DNA of 64,000 nt from Paracoccus aminophilus JCM 7686 (GTDB taxonomy: Bacteria > Pseudomonadota > Alphaproteobacteria > Rhodobacterales > Rhodobacteraceae): the NCBI RefSeq assembly GCF_000444995.1, contig NC_022041.1, positions 3,289,501-3,353,500 on the forward strand, in the 5' to 3' direction. Below the pieces are notes generated by a model. That model saw only the letters and a program-made list of their open reading frames with translations. It had not been told where the DNA came from and ran no database searches. Made by a program: the position numbers and the translations under genes. This document shows, in pieces, positions 55,816-64,000 of the stretch (position 1 is its first letter; each line of letters opens with the position of its first letter).

Positions 55816-56859
55816 ATGAGTCTTGTCAAGACACTCGCACGCGTCGCCGCTGGCGTGATCCTTGCCAAAGGGATCGGAACAATCATGCGAAATGCCCAGA
55901 ATGGCACGGCCGAGGCCGCGCCCTCTGGCCCGTCCACGGGTCCGTCCTCTGGCGCATCGCGCCGCTCGACCGGCGGCGGCATTCTCGGAGATCTGCTCAA
56001 TCGTGGCACCGGCGCCCGCAGCGGCGGAGGCGGCGGGCTCGGCGATATTCTGGGGCAGGTTCTCGGCGGCACAGCGAGCCCTGATCCGACCTCGGGAGGC
56101 GCGGGCACAGGTCGGCGCTATGGCGGGCCACAATCGGGCGGCGCGCAGGGCGGGCTCGGCGGGCTTTTCGACAAGATCACCTCGGGACGCGGCCAGCCCT
56201 ATGGCGACACATTCGGCCGCAATCCTCCCCCGTCGCCCGCGCAAGACAGCGCCGCGCCGCAACCGACCGGTCCCACCGCAAGCGGTTCCGCTGGCGGCGG
56301 GCTTGGCGGCATTTTGGCGGGCGCGGTCTCGGGCGGTTTGGGCGGTCTGCTTGGCGGACTTCTGAGCGGACGCGGCCCGACCGCTTCGCCGATGGACGGG
56401 CTCGCCCATAAGGATTCCCAGCCCCACAATGAGGCCTCTTTCGGCGAAGTGCTGAATGATGCCATCGCCACGGGCAACGAGCCGCAGATCCCGCCCACCC
56501 CGGAGCAAAATGCGGTTGCCGGGCTTTTGCTGCGCGCCATGATTCAGGCGGCCAAATCCGACGGCCAGATCGACGACCGCGAAATGCAGCGCCTCGTGGC
56601 CGAAACCGGCGAGCAGGACGGACCCGAGCGTGATTTCATCCGCGAGCAGATGGCCGCGCCGGTCGATCCGATCGCCTTGGCGCGCGAGACGCCGCAAGGG
56701 CTTGGCCCGCAGGTCTATCTGGTCTCGCTGATGGCGATCGATTTCGACAATGAAGCCGAGGCCCGCTACCTTCACGCATTGGCCGAAGCGCTTGGTCTCG
56801 CTCAGGAACAGGTCAATGCCATCCACCAGCAGGTCGGGGTCCAGAACCTCTACTCCTGA
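55816..56859 (+). CDS. DUF533/TerB-like protein with Gly-rich N-terminal region
   Basis: A 347-aa protein. It opens with a short hydrophobic helix (TLARVAAGVILAKGIGTIM), then a Gly/Ser/Pro-rich low-complexity stretch of about 180 residues with repeated GGLGGLL/GGILG motifs. The C-terminal 130 residues (NAVAGLLLRAMIQAAKSDGQ, IDDREMQRLVAETG, then IDFDNEAEARYLHALAEALG) match the all-helical TerB/DUF533 domain of YebE-like membrane proteins. The ATG has GGGAGA upstream. Function unknown; a membrane-stress role is only a guess. Confidence 0.75.
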   Translation: MSLVKTLARVAAGVILAKGIGTIMRNAQNGTAEAAPSGPSTGPSSGASRRSTGGGILGDLLNRGTGARSGGGGGLGDILGQVLGGTASPDPTSGGAGTGRRYGGPQSGGAQGGLGGLFDKITSGRGQPYGDTFGRNPPPSPAQDSAAPQPTGPTASGSAGGGLGGILAGAVSGGLGGLLGGLLSGRGPTASPMDGLAHKDSQPHNEASFGEVLNDAIATGNEPQIPPTPEQNAVAGLLLRAMIQAAKSDGQIDDREMQRLVAETGEQDGPERDFIREQMAAPVDPIALARETPQGLGPQVYLVSLMAIDFDNEAEARYLHALAEALGLAQEQVNAIHQQVGVQNLYS

Positions 56860-56886
56860 CGAGAGAGCCTTTTCGGTCCGTCCAGA

Positions 56887-56931
56887 TCCTGGCCTGGTCT
56901 TGGCCCAGTCTTGGCCCAAATCTTGGCCTAG
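56887..56931. repeat. Four 11-12-bp tandem repeats (TCTTGGCCCAG type)
   Basis: Four units read TCCTGGCCTGG, TCTTGGCCCAG, TCTTGGCCCAAA and TCTTGGCCTAG. They fill the gap between the convergent TerB-like gene and dinB and supply the dinB stop. The GGCC core is constant. Confidence 0.75.
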
Positions 56932-58043
56932 TCCCGATCGAAAAGGCCCAGTTGGCGCGGCCCTTCCTCCTCCCTGAGGGCCGCGCCTTCCAACCCCGAA
57001 AGCGTTACCCCCAACAGCCGCACGCCATGCGGATCGGCAAAGACCGGCGCCAGAAGCTCCTGCGCGATCTCCAGCATTTCCGCCGCGTCGTGAACCGGGC
57101 GCGGCAGAGAGCGCGCCCGCGTGATCTGGCGGAAATCGCCGTATTTCACCTTCAGCGTCACCGTCCGACCGCGATCCTCGGCCTTCTGCGCATGGCGCCA
57201 GACCTTCTCGGCAAGGGGCTGCAACTCGGCGCTGGCTTGCGCCAAATCGCGCAGATCGCTGAAGAAGGTGGTCTCGGCGCCAATGGATTTGCGGATGCGG
57301 TCGGGCTTGACCTCGCGGTGGTCGATGCCACGTGAAACATTCCAGTAATAACAACCCGATTTGCCGAAGCGTGCGGTCAAAAACTCCAGCGATTGGCGAC
57401 GCAGATCGGCGCCGGTGCGGATGCCGTGTTCCTCCATCCGCGCGGCGGTCGCGGGGCCGATTCCGTGAAACTTGCCGATCGGCAGGCCCGCGACGAAATC
57501 GCGCCCGGCTTCGGGCGGGATCACGAACAACCCGTTCGGCTTGCGCTGATCCGAGGCCATTTTCGCGAGAAACTTGTTGTAGCTCACCCCGGCCGAGGCG
57601 GTCAGCCCGGTCGTCTCGAAGATGCGGCGGCGGATCTCTTGGGCGATGCGCGTAGCGGTGCGCCCCTCAAGGTGATCGGTCAGATCGAGATAGGCCTCGT
57701 CGAGCGACAAGGGCTCGATCAGCGGCGTATAAAGCGCAAAGATCTCGCGGATCTGCTGGCTGATGGCGCGGTAGACGTCAAAGCGCGGCGGGACGAAAAT
57801 CAGCTCGGGGCAGAGCCTCAGCGCGCGGCTCGACGGGATCGCCGAGCGCACGCCAAAGCGGCGCGCCTCGTAGCTCGCCGCCGCAACGACGCCGCGCTTG
57901 ATGCCGCCGACCGCGACGGGTTTGCCGCGAAAGGACGGATTATCACGCTGCTCGACCGAGGCATAAAAGGCATCCATATCGACATGGACGATGCGGCGAA
58001 CCCGTTCGCCCGCCTCGCCTTCCGCCGCCTCCGACGCGCTCAC
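56928..58043 (-). CDS. dinB: DNA polymerase IV (Y-family)
   Basis: A 371-aa translesion polymerase. Catalytic blocks are VHVDMDAFYASVEQRD and SLDEAYLDLTDH; the helix-hairpin-helix is LPIGKFHGIGPATAARMEEH. The C-terminus QLGLFDRD is a textbook beta-clamp-binding motif. It starts with GTG, overlapping the ygfZ stop (GTGA), so SOS control from its own promoter is unlikely here. Confidence 0.93.
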   Translation of the reverse strand: MSASEAAEGEAGERVRRIVHVDMDAFYASVEQRDNPSFRGKPVAVGGIKRGVVAAASYEARRFGVRSAIPSSRALRLCPELIFVPPRFDVYRAISQQIREIFALYTPLIEPLSLDEAYLDLTDHLEGRTATRIAQEIRRRIFETTGLTASAGVSYNKFLAKMASDQRKPNGLFVIPPEAGRDFVAGLPIGKFHGIGPATAARMEEHGIRTGADLRRQSLEFLTARFGKSGCYYWNVSRGIDHREVKPDRIRKSIGAETTFFSDLRDLAQASAELQPLAEKVWRHAQKAEDRGRTVTLKVKYGDFRQITRARSLPRPVHDAAEMLEIAQELLAPVFADPHGVRLLGVTLSGLEGAALREEEGPRQLGLFDRD

Positions 58044-58768
58044 GGCAAGATTTTGGCCCCGGCGGCGGTCAGCCCCTCCTTCATGCGGTCAAAGCGCAGA
58101 TGCGCGAGGGCGCGGTTGCCCGATTGGGTGAAAAGCGTGCCCGCTTCGCGCCCGTCGGCCATGAGGATCGGCGTGCCCGGCGGGGCTTCGCCCTCGATCC
58201 CGACGCTCACCAGCCCCTTCTTCAGCTCGGTCTTGTGCTTCATCCGCGCGGTGACCTCTTGGCCGACATAGCAGCCCTTGCGGAAATCCACGCCATGCAG
58301 CCGGTCGAAGCCCGCTTCCAGAATGAAGGTCTCGTTCGGGATCAGCTCGATCAGGCTTTCGGGGATGACATGGGCCACCCGGATCGCGTCGAAATCGCTG
58401 TCTGTCTCTGCGGCGACCTCGTCCGAGCCGCCATAAAGCCGCCAGCCAAGCGCCGGATCGCGCGGATCGGCAATCGCGCCCGCAGGCGTGGGGCCGGTGC
58501 CGCGCGTGACCGTGATCTCGGTCGGCGCCAGCTCGACCTTCGAGCGCAGCTTATACATCGACAGGCGGCGGATCAGGTCATCGGCGAGCCTTGCGTCGAC
58601 ATCGATCAACAAAGCCTCGCCCTGCGGCACGATCAGGAAATCCGCCAGATATTTGCCCTGCGGCGTCAGCAGCGCCGCCCAGACCGGAGCCTGCGTCACG
58701 TCATTGGTGACCAGCCCCTGCAAGAACTCGACCCGGTCCTCCCCGGTGACCGCGATGATCCGTCTCAT
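58040..58768 (-). CDS. ygfZ: Folate-binding YgfZ/IBA57-type protein
   Basis: A 242-aa folate-dependent protein that supports iron-sulfur cluster assembly or repair. The diagnostic motif KGCYVGQEVTARM is present, with the GcvT-like N-terminal fold (VEFLQGLVTNDV). The start MRRIIAVTGED has GAGG upstream; a 14-codon extension was rejected. It lies between the ABC exporter gene and dinB. Confidence 0.92.
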   Translation of the reverse strand: MRRIIAVTGEDRVEFLQGLVTNDVTQAPVWAALLTPQGKYLADFLIVPQGEALLIDVDARLADDLIRRLSMYKLRSKVELAPTEITVTRGTGPTPAGAIADPRDPALGWRLYGGSDEVAAETDSDFDAIRVAHVIPESLIELIPNETFILEAGFDRLHGVDFRKGCYVGQEVTARMKHKTELKKGLVSVGIEGEAPPGTPILMADGREAGTLFTQSGNRALAHLRFDRMKEGLTAAGAKILP

Positions 58769-58775
58769 ATCCGCC

Positions 58776-60512
58776 TCACTTCCCGAATTGCAGCCGGACA
58801 AGCGCCGCATAGGCGCCGCCCTTTTCCATCAACTGGTCATGAGTGCCCTCTTCGACAACCCTGCCCGCCTCGATCACCACGATCTTGTCGGCTTGGCGGA
58901 TGGTCGAGAGGCGGTGCGCGATGACCAAAGTGGTGCGCCCGACCGAGAGCGTATCGAGTGCCTCCTGCACCAACCGCTCCGAGGCCGCATCCAGCGCCGA
59001 GGTCGCCTCGTCGAGCAAAAGGATCGGCGCATCGCGCAGGATCGCGCGGGCAATCGCCACGCGCTGACGCTGGCCGCCCGACAGGGCCGAGCCGCGCGGA
59101 CCGGCCGGCGTATCCAGCCGCATCGGCAGATGATCGGCGAAATCGGCGACATGGGCGGCGGTGACGGCGCGGCTCAGCGCGGCCTCTTCAGCGATCTGAC
59201 CGAGCAGGATATTCTCGCGCAGGGTCTCGTCAAAAAGCGCGGCATCCTGGCTGACAGTGGAAAACTGGTCGCGCAGCACCGCCAGATCGTAATCCTGAAC
59301 CGGCACCCCATCGAGCAGCACCTGCCCTGAGCTTGGGTCAACCATGCGCGTCAGCAGGTTGAAGACCGTCGATTTCCCCGCCCCCGAAGGCCCGACCAGC
59401 GCGGTGGTCTGACCGGCCTCGGCGGTGAAGCTCAGGCCCTTGAGCACCGGATGCAGGTCATAATCGAGCGTCACGTCGCGCAGCTCGATCCGGGTCGATG
59501 CGGGCGCGATCTTGCGGGGCCCCGAGACGATTTTCGGGCGCATGTCGAGCACCGCATAGATCCGCTCCAGCGAGGCCGCGGCGGTCTGCCAGGTCCCCGC
59601 AAGGCTGCCCAGACGCCGCAGCGGCTGGAAGGCCAAGGCGAGCGCGGTGAAGAAGGACATGAAATCGCCGACGGTGCGCGTGCCCTCGGTGACCTCGCGT
59701 CCGCCGAGCGCCAGAACGCCGATAAAGCCGATGCCGGTCACGACATCGACCAGCGCCGGGATCAGCGCACCAATCGCCGACATCTTGATCTGGCCCTGCC
59801 GGATCGAATCGACGATTTCGCCGAAGCGCGAGGATTGATAGGCCTCCATCCGGTTCAGCTTGACCGCATTGATCCCGTGCAGGACCTCGTCGATGCGCGT
59901 GGCGCGCTGGCTCGAGATCTCGCGGTTCTGGCGCATCTTGCGGCGGATGTAGCGCTGGACCAGCACCATCGGCAGCACGAGGATCGGCGCGCCGATCAGC
60001 GCGGTCAGCGTCCAGATCGGATCAATCGCGATCGCCACCGCAAAGAGCGAGGCCAGCGAGACAATGTCACGCCCCATCCCCGAGATGAAGGTGGACCAGA
60101 CGCCCTGTACGGCTTGGCTGTCGCCCTGCACCCGCTCGATCAGCGCACCGGGCGGGTTTTGCTGAAAGAAGCTCCCGTCCAGCGTCATGATGTGATCCAT
60201 CATGTCTTTCTGCATCTGGGTCGAGACCGAGAGCGAGACCGAGGTCATCAGGCTGCGGTTGATGACATAAGTCACGGCGCGGATCAGGAAGAGCGAGAAG
60301 ATCGCGCCGCCGACCCACCAGATCGTGCCGCTTTGACCGCCGACGAAGACCTTGTCGAACAAAGGCTTGAGCAACCAGCTCAGCGCGCCAAGGGTCGAGC
60401 CTTCAAGGATCAGGAAGAACAGCGCCAGCCCGATCCGGAACCAGTAGGGCTGCAAATAGTCCCGCCACATTCGTCCAAACAGGCCGAATCTGCGCTGTGC
60501 CGTGCCTTGCAT
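58776..60512 (-). CDS. MsbA-like lipid/multidrug ABC exporter, fused permease-ATPase
   Basis: A 578-aa half-transporter. The membrane domain (about residues 20-310) contains the coupling helix; the ATPase domain has Walker A GPSGAGKST, signature LSGGQRQRVAIARAIL, Walker B DEATSALDAA and H-loop IAHRLST. The N-terminal order and the short loops resemble MsbA lipid flippases. Distinct from the first ABC exporter of this window. The start MQGTAQRR was chosen; 72 upstream codons run into hmuV. Confidence 0.88.
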   Translation of the reverse strand: MQGTAQRRFGLFGRMWRDYLQPYWFRIGLALFFLILEGSTLGALSWLLKPLFDKVFVGGQSGTIWWVGGAIFSLFLIRAVTYVINRSLMTSVSLSVSTQMQKDMMDHIMTLDGSFFQQNPPGALIERVQGDSQAVQGVWSTFISGMGRDIVSLASLFAVAIAIDPIWTLTALIGAPILVLPMVLVQRYIRRKMRQNREISSQRATRIDEVLHGINAVKLNRMEAYQSSRFGEIVDSIRQGQIKMSAIGALIPALVDVVTGIGFIGVLALGGREVTEGTRTVGDFMSFFTALALAFQPLRRLGSLAGTWQTAAASLERIYAVLDMRPKIVSGPRKIAPASTRIELRDVTLDYDLHPVLKGLSFTAEAGQTTALVGPSGAGKSTVFNLLTRMVDPSSGQVLLDGVPVQDYDLAVLRDQFSTVSQDAALFDETLRENILLGQIAEEAALSRAVTAAHVADFADHLPMRLDTPAGPRGSALSGGQRQRVAIARAILRDAPILLLDEATSALDAASERLVQEALDTLSVGRTTLVIAHRLSTIRQADKIVVIEAGRVVEEGTHDQLMEKGGAYAALVRLQFGK

Positions 60513-60603
60513 CCGTGTTCCTTGCGGGTGATTGAACTGGGCACAGGGATACTTGCCACAGCCGCGCGGGGCAAGCAGGCCCTGCGCGGCGAGGTTTCCG
60601 GGT

Positions 60604-61377
60604 TCAGGCGGCGGCGTGGGGCAGGATCCAGATCCCGCTTTGCGGCACCGCATTGACCCGCAGATGACAACCATAGGCATCCGACAGGGTCTGATCGGCC
60701 AGCACCTCGTCGGGGCGACCCTGCGCAAGCATCTGCCCCGCTTTCAGCAAGGCGACGCGGTCGGCAAACATCGCGGTCAGGTTCAGGTCATGCATGACCG
60801 CGATCACCCCGCCGCCCCCGCTTGCATAATCGGCGGCCAGCCGCATCACCGTCAGCTGATGGGCAATGTCGAGACTGCTCACCGGCTCGTCGAGGAAAAG
60901 CCAGCGCGGCCCGTCCTCGGCCAAGGGCTGCCAGACCTGCACCAGCACGCGCGCGAGCTGGACGCGCTGCTGCTCGCCCCCCGAAAGCTGCTGATAGAAG
61001 CGCCCGGCAAAACCGCCGAGATCGACCCGCTCGAGCGCGGCAAGGATCAGCGCATCACCGCGCTCGCCCGAGGCTTGCAGGCCCAACCGCACCACCTCCG
61101 AGACGGTGAAGGGGAAGGACAAAGCCGTCGCTTGCGGCAGCACGCCCCGCATCCGCGCAAGCCGCTCTGGCCCCGCCGCGCGGATGTCCTGCCCGTTGAG
61201 CGTGATCCGCCCGGTCGCGGCCAACTCTCCGGTCAAGGCGCGCAGAAGCGTGGTCTTGCCCGAGCCATTCGGCCCGACGATCGCGGTGAACTGGCCCGGC
61301 GCGGCGGTGAAATCGATGCCGCGCAGGATCTCCTTGCGGCCAAGCGAGAGGCGGATGTTTTCGGCAATCAGGCTCAT
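60604..61377 (-). CDS. hmuV: Haem ABC transporter, ATP-binding protein HmuV
   Basis: A 257-aa ATPase with Walker A GPNGSGKTT, the Q-loop in VLPQATALSFPF, signature LSGGEQQRVQLARVL, Walker B FLDEPVSSLD and H-loop AVMHDLN. Its ATG overlaps the hmuU stop as ATGA. It powers haem import with HmuU. Confidence 0.93.
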   Translation of the reverse strand: MSLIAENIRLSLGRKEILRGIDFTAAPGQFTAIVGPNGSGKTTLLRALTGELAATGRITLNGQDIRAAGPERLARMRGVLPQATALSFPFTVSEVVRLGLQASGERGDALILAALERVDLGGFAGRFYQQLSGGEQQRVQLARVLVQVWQPLAEDGPRWLFLDEPVSSLDIAHQLTVMRLAADYASGGGGVIAVMHDLNLTAMFADRVALLKAGQMLAQGRPDEVLADQTLSDAYGCHLRVNAVPQSGIWILPHAAA

Positions 61378-62444
61378 AGGTCGATCACTCCGCGGTTGCG
61401 CAGCAAGATCCACAGGAAGACCGGCCCGCCGAGGATCGCGGTGATGATCCCGATCGGCAGCTCGGCCGGTGCGATGATGGTGCGGCTGATGACATCGGCG
61501 AGGATCAGCATGGTCGCGCCCAAAAGCCCGGCGTTGATCAAAAGCCAGCGGTGATCCGGCCCGGTCGCGAGCCGCAAGAGATGCGGCACGACAATGCCGA
61601 CAAAGCCGATGCCGCCCGAGGCCGCAACCGCCGCCCCGGTCGCCGCCGAGACGGTGATGATGGCAAGGTTCTTGACGCGCTGGACGCGGATGCCGGTATG
61701 GCCCGCAGCCGCCTCGCCAAGCGCCAGCCCGTTCAGCCCGCGCGCCAGCATCGGTGCAAAAGCCAAAGCGGCGCAGATGACCGGCGCGGCGGCCATGACC
61801 TTGACCCAGTTCGACCCGGCCAGCGAGCCCAAGCCCCAGAAGGTCAAGTCGCGCAATTGCCGGTCATCGGCGATATAGACGAGCACGCCCGAAATCGCGC
61901 CGGTCAGCGCGCCCAGCACGATTCCTGCGAGCAGCATGGTCGCAATCGAGGTCCGCCCCGACCGCGTCGCGATGCGGTAGAGCACCATCATGCTGACCCA
62001 GCCGCCGGTGAAGGCCGCGACCGGGACCAGATACCAGCCGAAAAACGCCGCGACCGAGACCGGCAAGGCGCTCGCCAGAACAATCGCCGAGATCGCGCCA
62101 AGCGAGGCCCCGGCGCTCACGCCCACCAGCCCCGGATCGGCCAGCGGGTTGCGAAACAGCCCCTGCATGACCGCGCCCGAAACCGCGAGCGAGGCGCCGA
62201 CCAGCACCCCCATGATCAGCCGCGGCAGGCGGATGTCGAGAATGATGATGCGGTCCTGCGCCGCGATCTCGCGACCGGCGATCAGATCGGCCAGCACGCG
62301 GGCAAGCGAGGTGCCCGAGGCGCCCCATCCAAGTGAAAAGACCCCGGCAGAGATCAGGACCAGCACGAGCAGCAGACACAACCACCGCGCCCGGTGGCTG
62401 CGATCGCCCTCGAGCCGGGTCATGTCAGAGGTGATCGCAACCAT
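61374..62444 (-). CDS. hmuU: Haem ABC transporter, permease HmuU
   Basis: A 356-aa FecCD-type permease with about ten helices. Blocks are DIRLPRLIMGVLVGASLAVSG, GLFRNPLADPGLVGVSAGAS and IGFVGIVVPHLLR. The ATG overlaps the hmuT stop by one base (TGATGG); a GTG one codon earlier is an alternative. Confidence 0.93.
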   Translation of the reverse strand: MVAITSDMTRLEGDRSHRARWLCLLLVLVLISAGVFSLGWGASGTSLARVLADLIAGREIAAQDRIIILDIRLPRLIMGVLVGASLAVSGAVMQGLFRNPLADPGLVGVSAGASLGAISAIVLASALPVSVAAFFGWYLVPVAAFTGGWVSMMVLYRIATRSGRTSIATMLLAGIVLGALTGAISGVLVYIADDRQLRDLTFWGLGSLAGSNWVKVMAAAPVICAALAFAPMLARGLNGLALGEAAAGHTGIRVQRVKNLAIITVSAATGAAVAASGGIGFVGIVVPHLLRLATGPDHRWLLINAGLLGATMLILADVISRTIIAPAELPIGIITAILGGPVFLWILLRNRGVIDL

Positions 62445-63328
62445 CACGGGGCCTTGTAGAGCGCGTCGTGAAGTTCGCGCGCAGCCCCTGCCGTGCGCGG
62501 GCCAAAGCCCAGAAGCTTGAGCCCGTCCATATAGATCACCGCATTGTTCTTGCCTGCGGGCGTGGTCTGGATCGCGGGCAGGTCAAGCGTGGCCGCCTTG
62601 GCAATCTCATGATCGGCGCTGCCATTGGCGGCGGCATCGGCCTTCGGCTCGCCCCGGTTCATCATCAAGACGACATCGGGCTGGGCCTGAGTGATCGCCT
62701 CATCGGTGATCGGCTTATAGCCCGAGATCCCGGTCAGCGCATTTTCCCCGCCTGCAAGCCGGATGATCGCATCGGCTGACGAACCTTCGCCCCCCGCCAT
62801 GATCCGACCGCCCTGCAGGGAGAGGATGAAAAGCACCTTTTTCGGTTTCTCGATCTTGCTGAAATCGGCGGCGACTGCCGCCAGATCCTCGGTGATCTTG
62901 CCCGACAGCGCCGCGCCTTTCTCTGGCACGCCAAGCGCATCGGCGACCGTGGTGACCTTCAGCGCAATGCCCTCGGCCGTCAGCGTATCGGGCACCTCGA
63001 CATAAGGGATGCCCGCGCCTTTGATGACCGAAACCGCCTCGGGCGGGCCTGCGCCCTGATCGGCGATGATCAGATCCGGCCCGACCGAGAGCACGCCCTC
63101 GGGCGAAAGCGCCCGGACATAGCCGACATCGGGCAGTTTCTCGGCCTCGGGCGGGAAGCTTGAGGTGGTGTCGCGCGCGACCAACCGCCCCTCTTCGCCC
63201 AGAGCATAGATGATTTCCGTGATCGAACCGCCGATCGACAGCACCTTCTTCGCCTCGGGATGGCCCTCGGCGAAAGCGGGTGCGACCGGCGCTGCGATCA
63301 GAAAGGCCGCAAGCGCCGCGCGGATCAT
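62444..63328 (-). CDS. hmuT: Haem ABC transporter, periplasmic binding protein HmuT
   Basis: A 294-aa type III binding protein. The signal peptide MIRAALAAFLIAAPVAPAFA is cleaved at AFA-EG, with no lipobox. The mature N-terminus SIGGSITEIIYALGEEGRLV is typical of HmuT. It overlaps hmuS by 4 bp and hmuU by 1-4 bp. Confidence 0.92.
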   Translation of the reverse strand: MIRAALAAFLIAAPVAPAFAEGHPEAKKVLSIGGSITEIIYALGEEGRLVARDTTSSFPPEAEKLPDVGYVRALSPEGVLSVGPDLIIADQGAGPPEAVSVIKGAGIPYVEVPDTLTAEGIALKVTTVADALGVPEKGAALSGKITEDLAAVAADFSKIEKPKKVLFILSLQGGRIMAGGEGSSADAIIRLAGGENALTGISGYKPITDEAITQAQPDVVLMMNRGEPKADAAANGSADHEIAKAATLDLPAIQTTPAGKNNAVIYMDGLKLLGFGPRTAGAARELHDALYKAP

Positions 63329-64000
63329 TCCGCAGCCTCGGCGAGACGCGGCAGGTCATTGACCAGCGCCGCCCAGGCCTCGGGATCGCCGCCTTTTTCC
63401 TCACGCATGCCGAAGCATTGGAAGATCAGCCCGCCCTCGGCGTCAAAGGCCTCGACCGAGATCGCCGGACCGCGCTTGGTCGGCTTTTCGATATGCCAGA
63501 CCTCGGCGATATGATCGCCGCGCAGATGCAGGTTGAAGCGTGGATCCATGACGTTGATCCAGGGGCCCATCGGCCGCAACGTTTCGAATTTGCCCGAATG
63601 GATCTCGATACAGCCGGTGCTGCCGACAAAGAGCATGACCTGCGCGCCGCTTTCCTGAACCCGGTCGAACAGCTGCTTGCCCGCCTCGACGGTCAGCGGC
63701 TGCGCGAAGGGCGCGCCCGCGATGCGGTAAGAGCCCAGACGATTCATCTTCAGCCGCCGGATCACGGTGTTGAACTGATGCGTGTCGGTCATCGCGCGCC
63801 ATTCCTCGCGCAAAGCATCGGCGCGATCGAGCGAGGCTTTCGCGCCCTCGACCGGCGCACGCGGCTCGAAGGTGATCTCGTCGGACTGATCAGCCAGCGC
63901 GAGATCTTGCTTCAATGCTTCCCAAGCCGCCAGATCTGAAGTCTCGCGCAGATGGATCTTATGAACCGCGTCACCAGCGGCGTTGAACACCTGCACCGAG
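63325..64000 (-). CDS. hmuS: Haem-degrading/utilisation factor HmuS (C-terminal part; start outside window)
   Basis: The last roughly 225 residues of a HmuS/HemS-type cytoplasmic haem protein. Blocks NTVIRRLKMNRLGSYRIAG, VMLFVGSTGCIEIHSGKF and the C-terminal PRFNLHLRGDHIAEVWHIEK match the second structural repeat, in which a conserved histidine or arginine pair handles haem. The upstream part is missing at the window edge; hmuR may lie beyond it. Confidence 0.9.
   Translation of the reverse strand, partial: SVQVFNAAGDAVHKIHLRETSDLAAWEALKQDLALADQSDEITFEPRAPVEGAKASLDRADALREEWRAMTDTHQFNTVIRRLKMNRLGSYRIAGAPFAQPLTVEAGKQLFDRVQESGAQVMLFVGSTGCIEIHSGKFETLRPMGPWINVMDPRFNLHLRGDHIAEVWHIEKPTKRGPAISVEAFDAEGGLIFQCFGMREEKGGDPEAWAALVNDLPRLAEAAE

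Noticed and set aside
56887..56931. The tandem repeats as a CRISPR array
   Set aside because: Units are 11-12 bp with no unique spacers and no cas genes nearby.
55663..57354. A 563-codon minus-strand frame opposite the TerB-like gene
   Set aside because: The + strand gene has a start site, a recognisable C-terminal domain and normal codon use. The minus frame is Ala/Arg-rich and runs out of phase into dinB.

Overview
The window is about 64 kb of GC-rich (roughly 63%) alphaproteobacterial chromosome and looks like Rhodobacteraceae, most likely Paracoccus or a close relative. The reasons are the gene order secY-adk-rpsM-rpsK-rpoA-rplQ, a zinc-lid adenylate kinase, an aapJQMP amino-acid transporter, the rarA-crcB-rluA-HAD-ATP12 block, two identical tuf genes and an hmuSTUV haem locus. 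Nearly all genes lie on the minus strand.

Layout. 1-1.7 kb (+): the end of a dipeptide-epimerase-like gene and a D-amino-acid transaminase, closed by a terminator. 1.8-7.4 kb (-): an RTX-type calcium-binding protein and aapJQMP. 7.5-11.6 kb (-): rarA, crcB, an RluA-type pseudouridine synthase, a HAD phosphatase and an ATP12 chaperone in one overlapping block. 11.7-13.0 kb (-): a LuxR/LuxI quorum-sensing pair with a lux-box-like site between the genes.

13.2-55.6 kb (-): a 42-kb information-processing block. In transcription order it runs tuf2, VOC, GFA, ABC exporter, tRNA-Trp, sulfotransferase-like gene, secE, nusG, rplK, rplA, rplJ, rplL, rpoB, rpoC, small secreted protein, DMT transporter, glycosyltransferase, rpsL, rpsG, fusA, tuf1, coiled-coil membrane protein, then the S10, spc and alpha operons. 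The spc operon is split between rpmD and rplO by a GT61 glycosyltransferase (+) and a predicted outer-membrane protein (-). Several of the interrupting genes look like cell-envelope or surface-polysaccharide functions, and strong terminators and candidate sigma70 promoters sit at the breaks. 55.8-58.8 kb: a TerB/DUF533-like protein (+), dinB and ygfZ (-). 58.8-64 kb (-): a lipid-exporter-like ABC protein and hmuTUV with the C-terminal part of hmuS.

Most notable observations. rplL, encoding the essential protein L7/L12, carries a one-base deletion in an A-run and is out of frame; this is probably a sequence error but needs checking. The two tuf copies are identical over about 1.28 kb including the 3' terminator, but not upstream of the start codon, which points to gene conversion. 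Unrelated genes are inserted repeatedly between translation genes. The lux-box-like site lies unusually close to the luxI start and overlaps a hairpin that reaches its ribosome-binding site. I saw no CRISPR array, prophage, transposase or rRNA gene.
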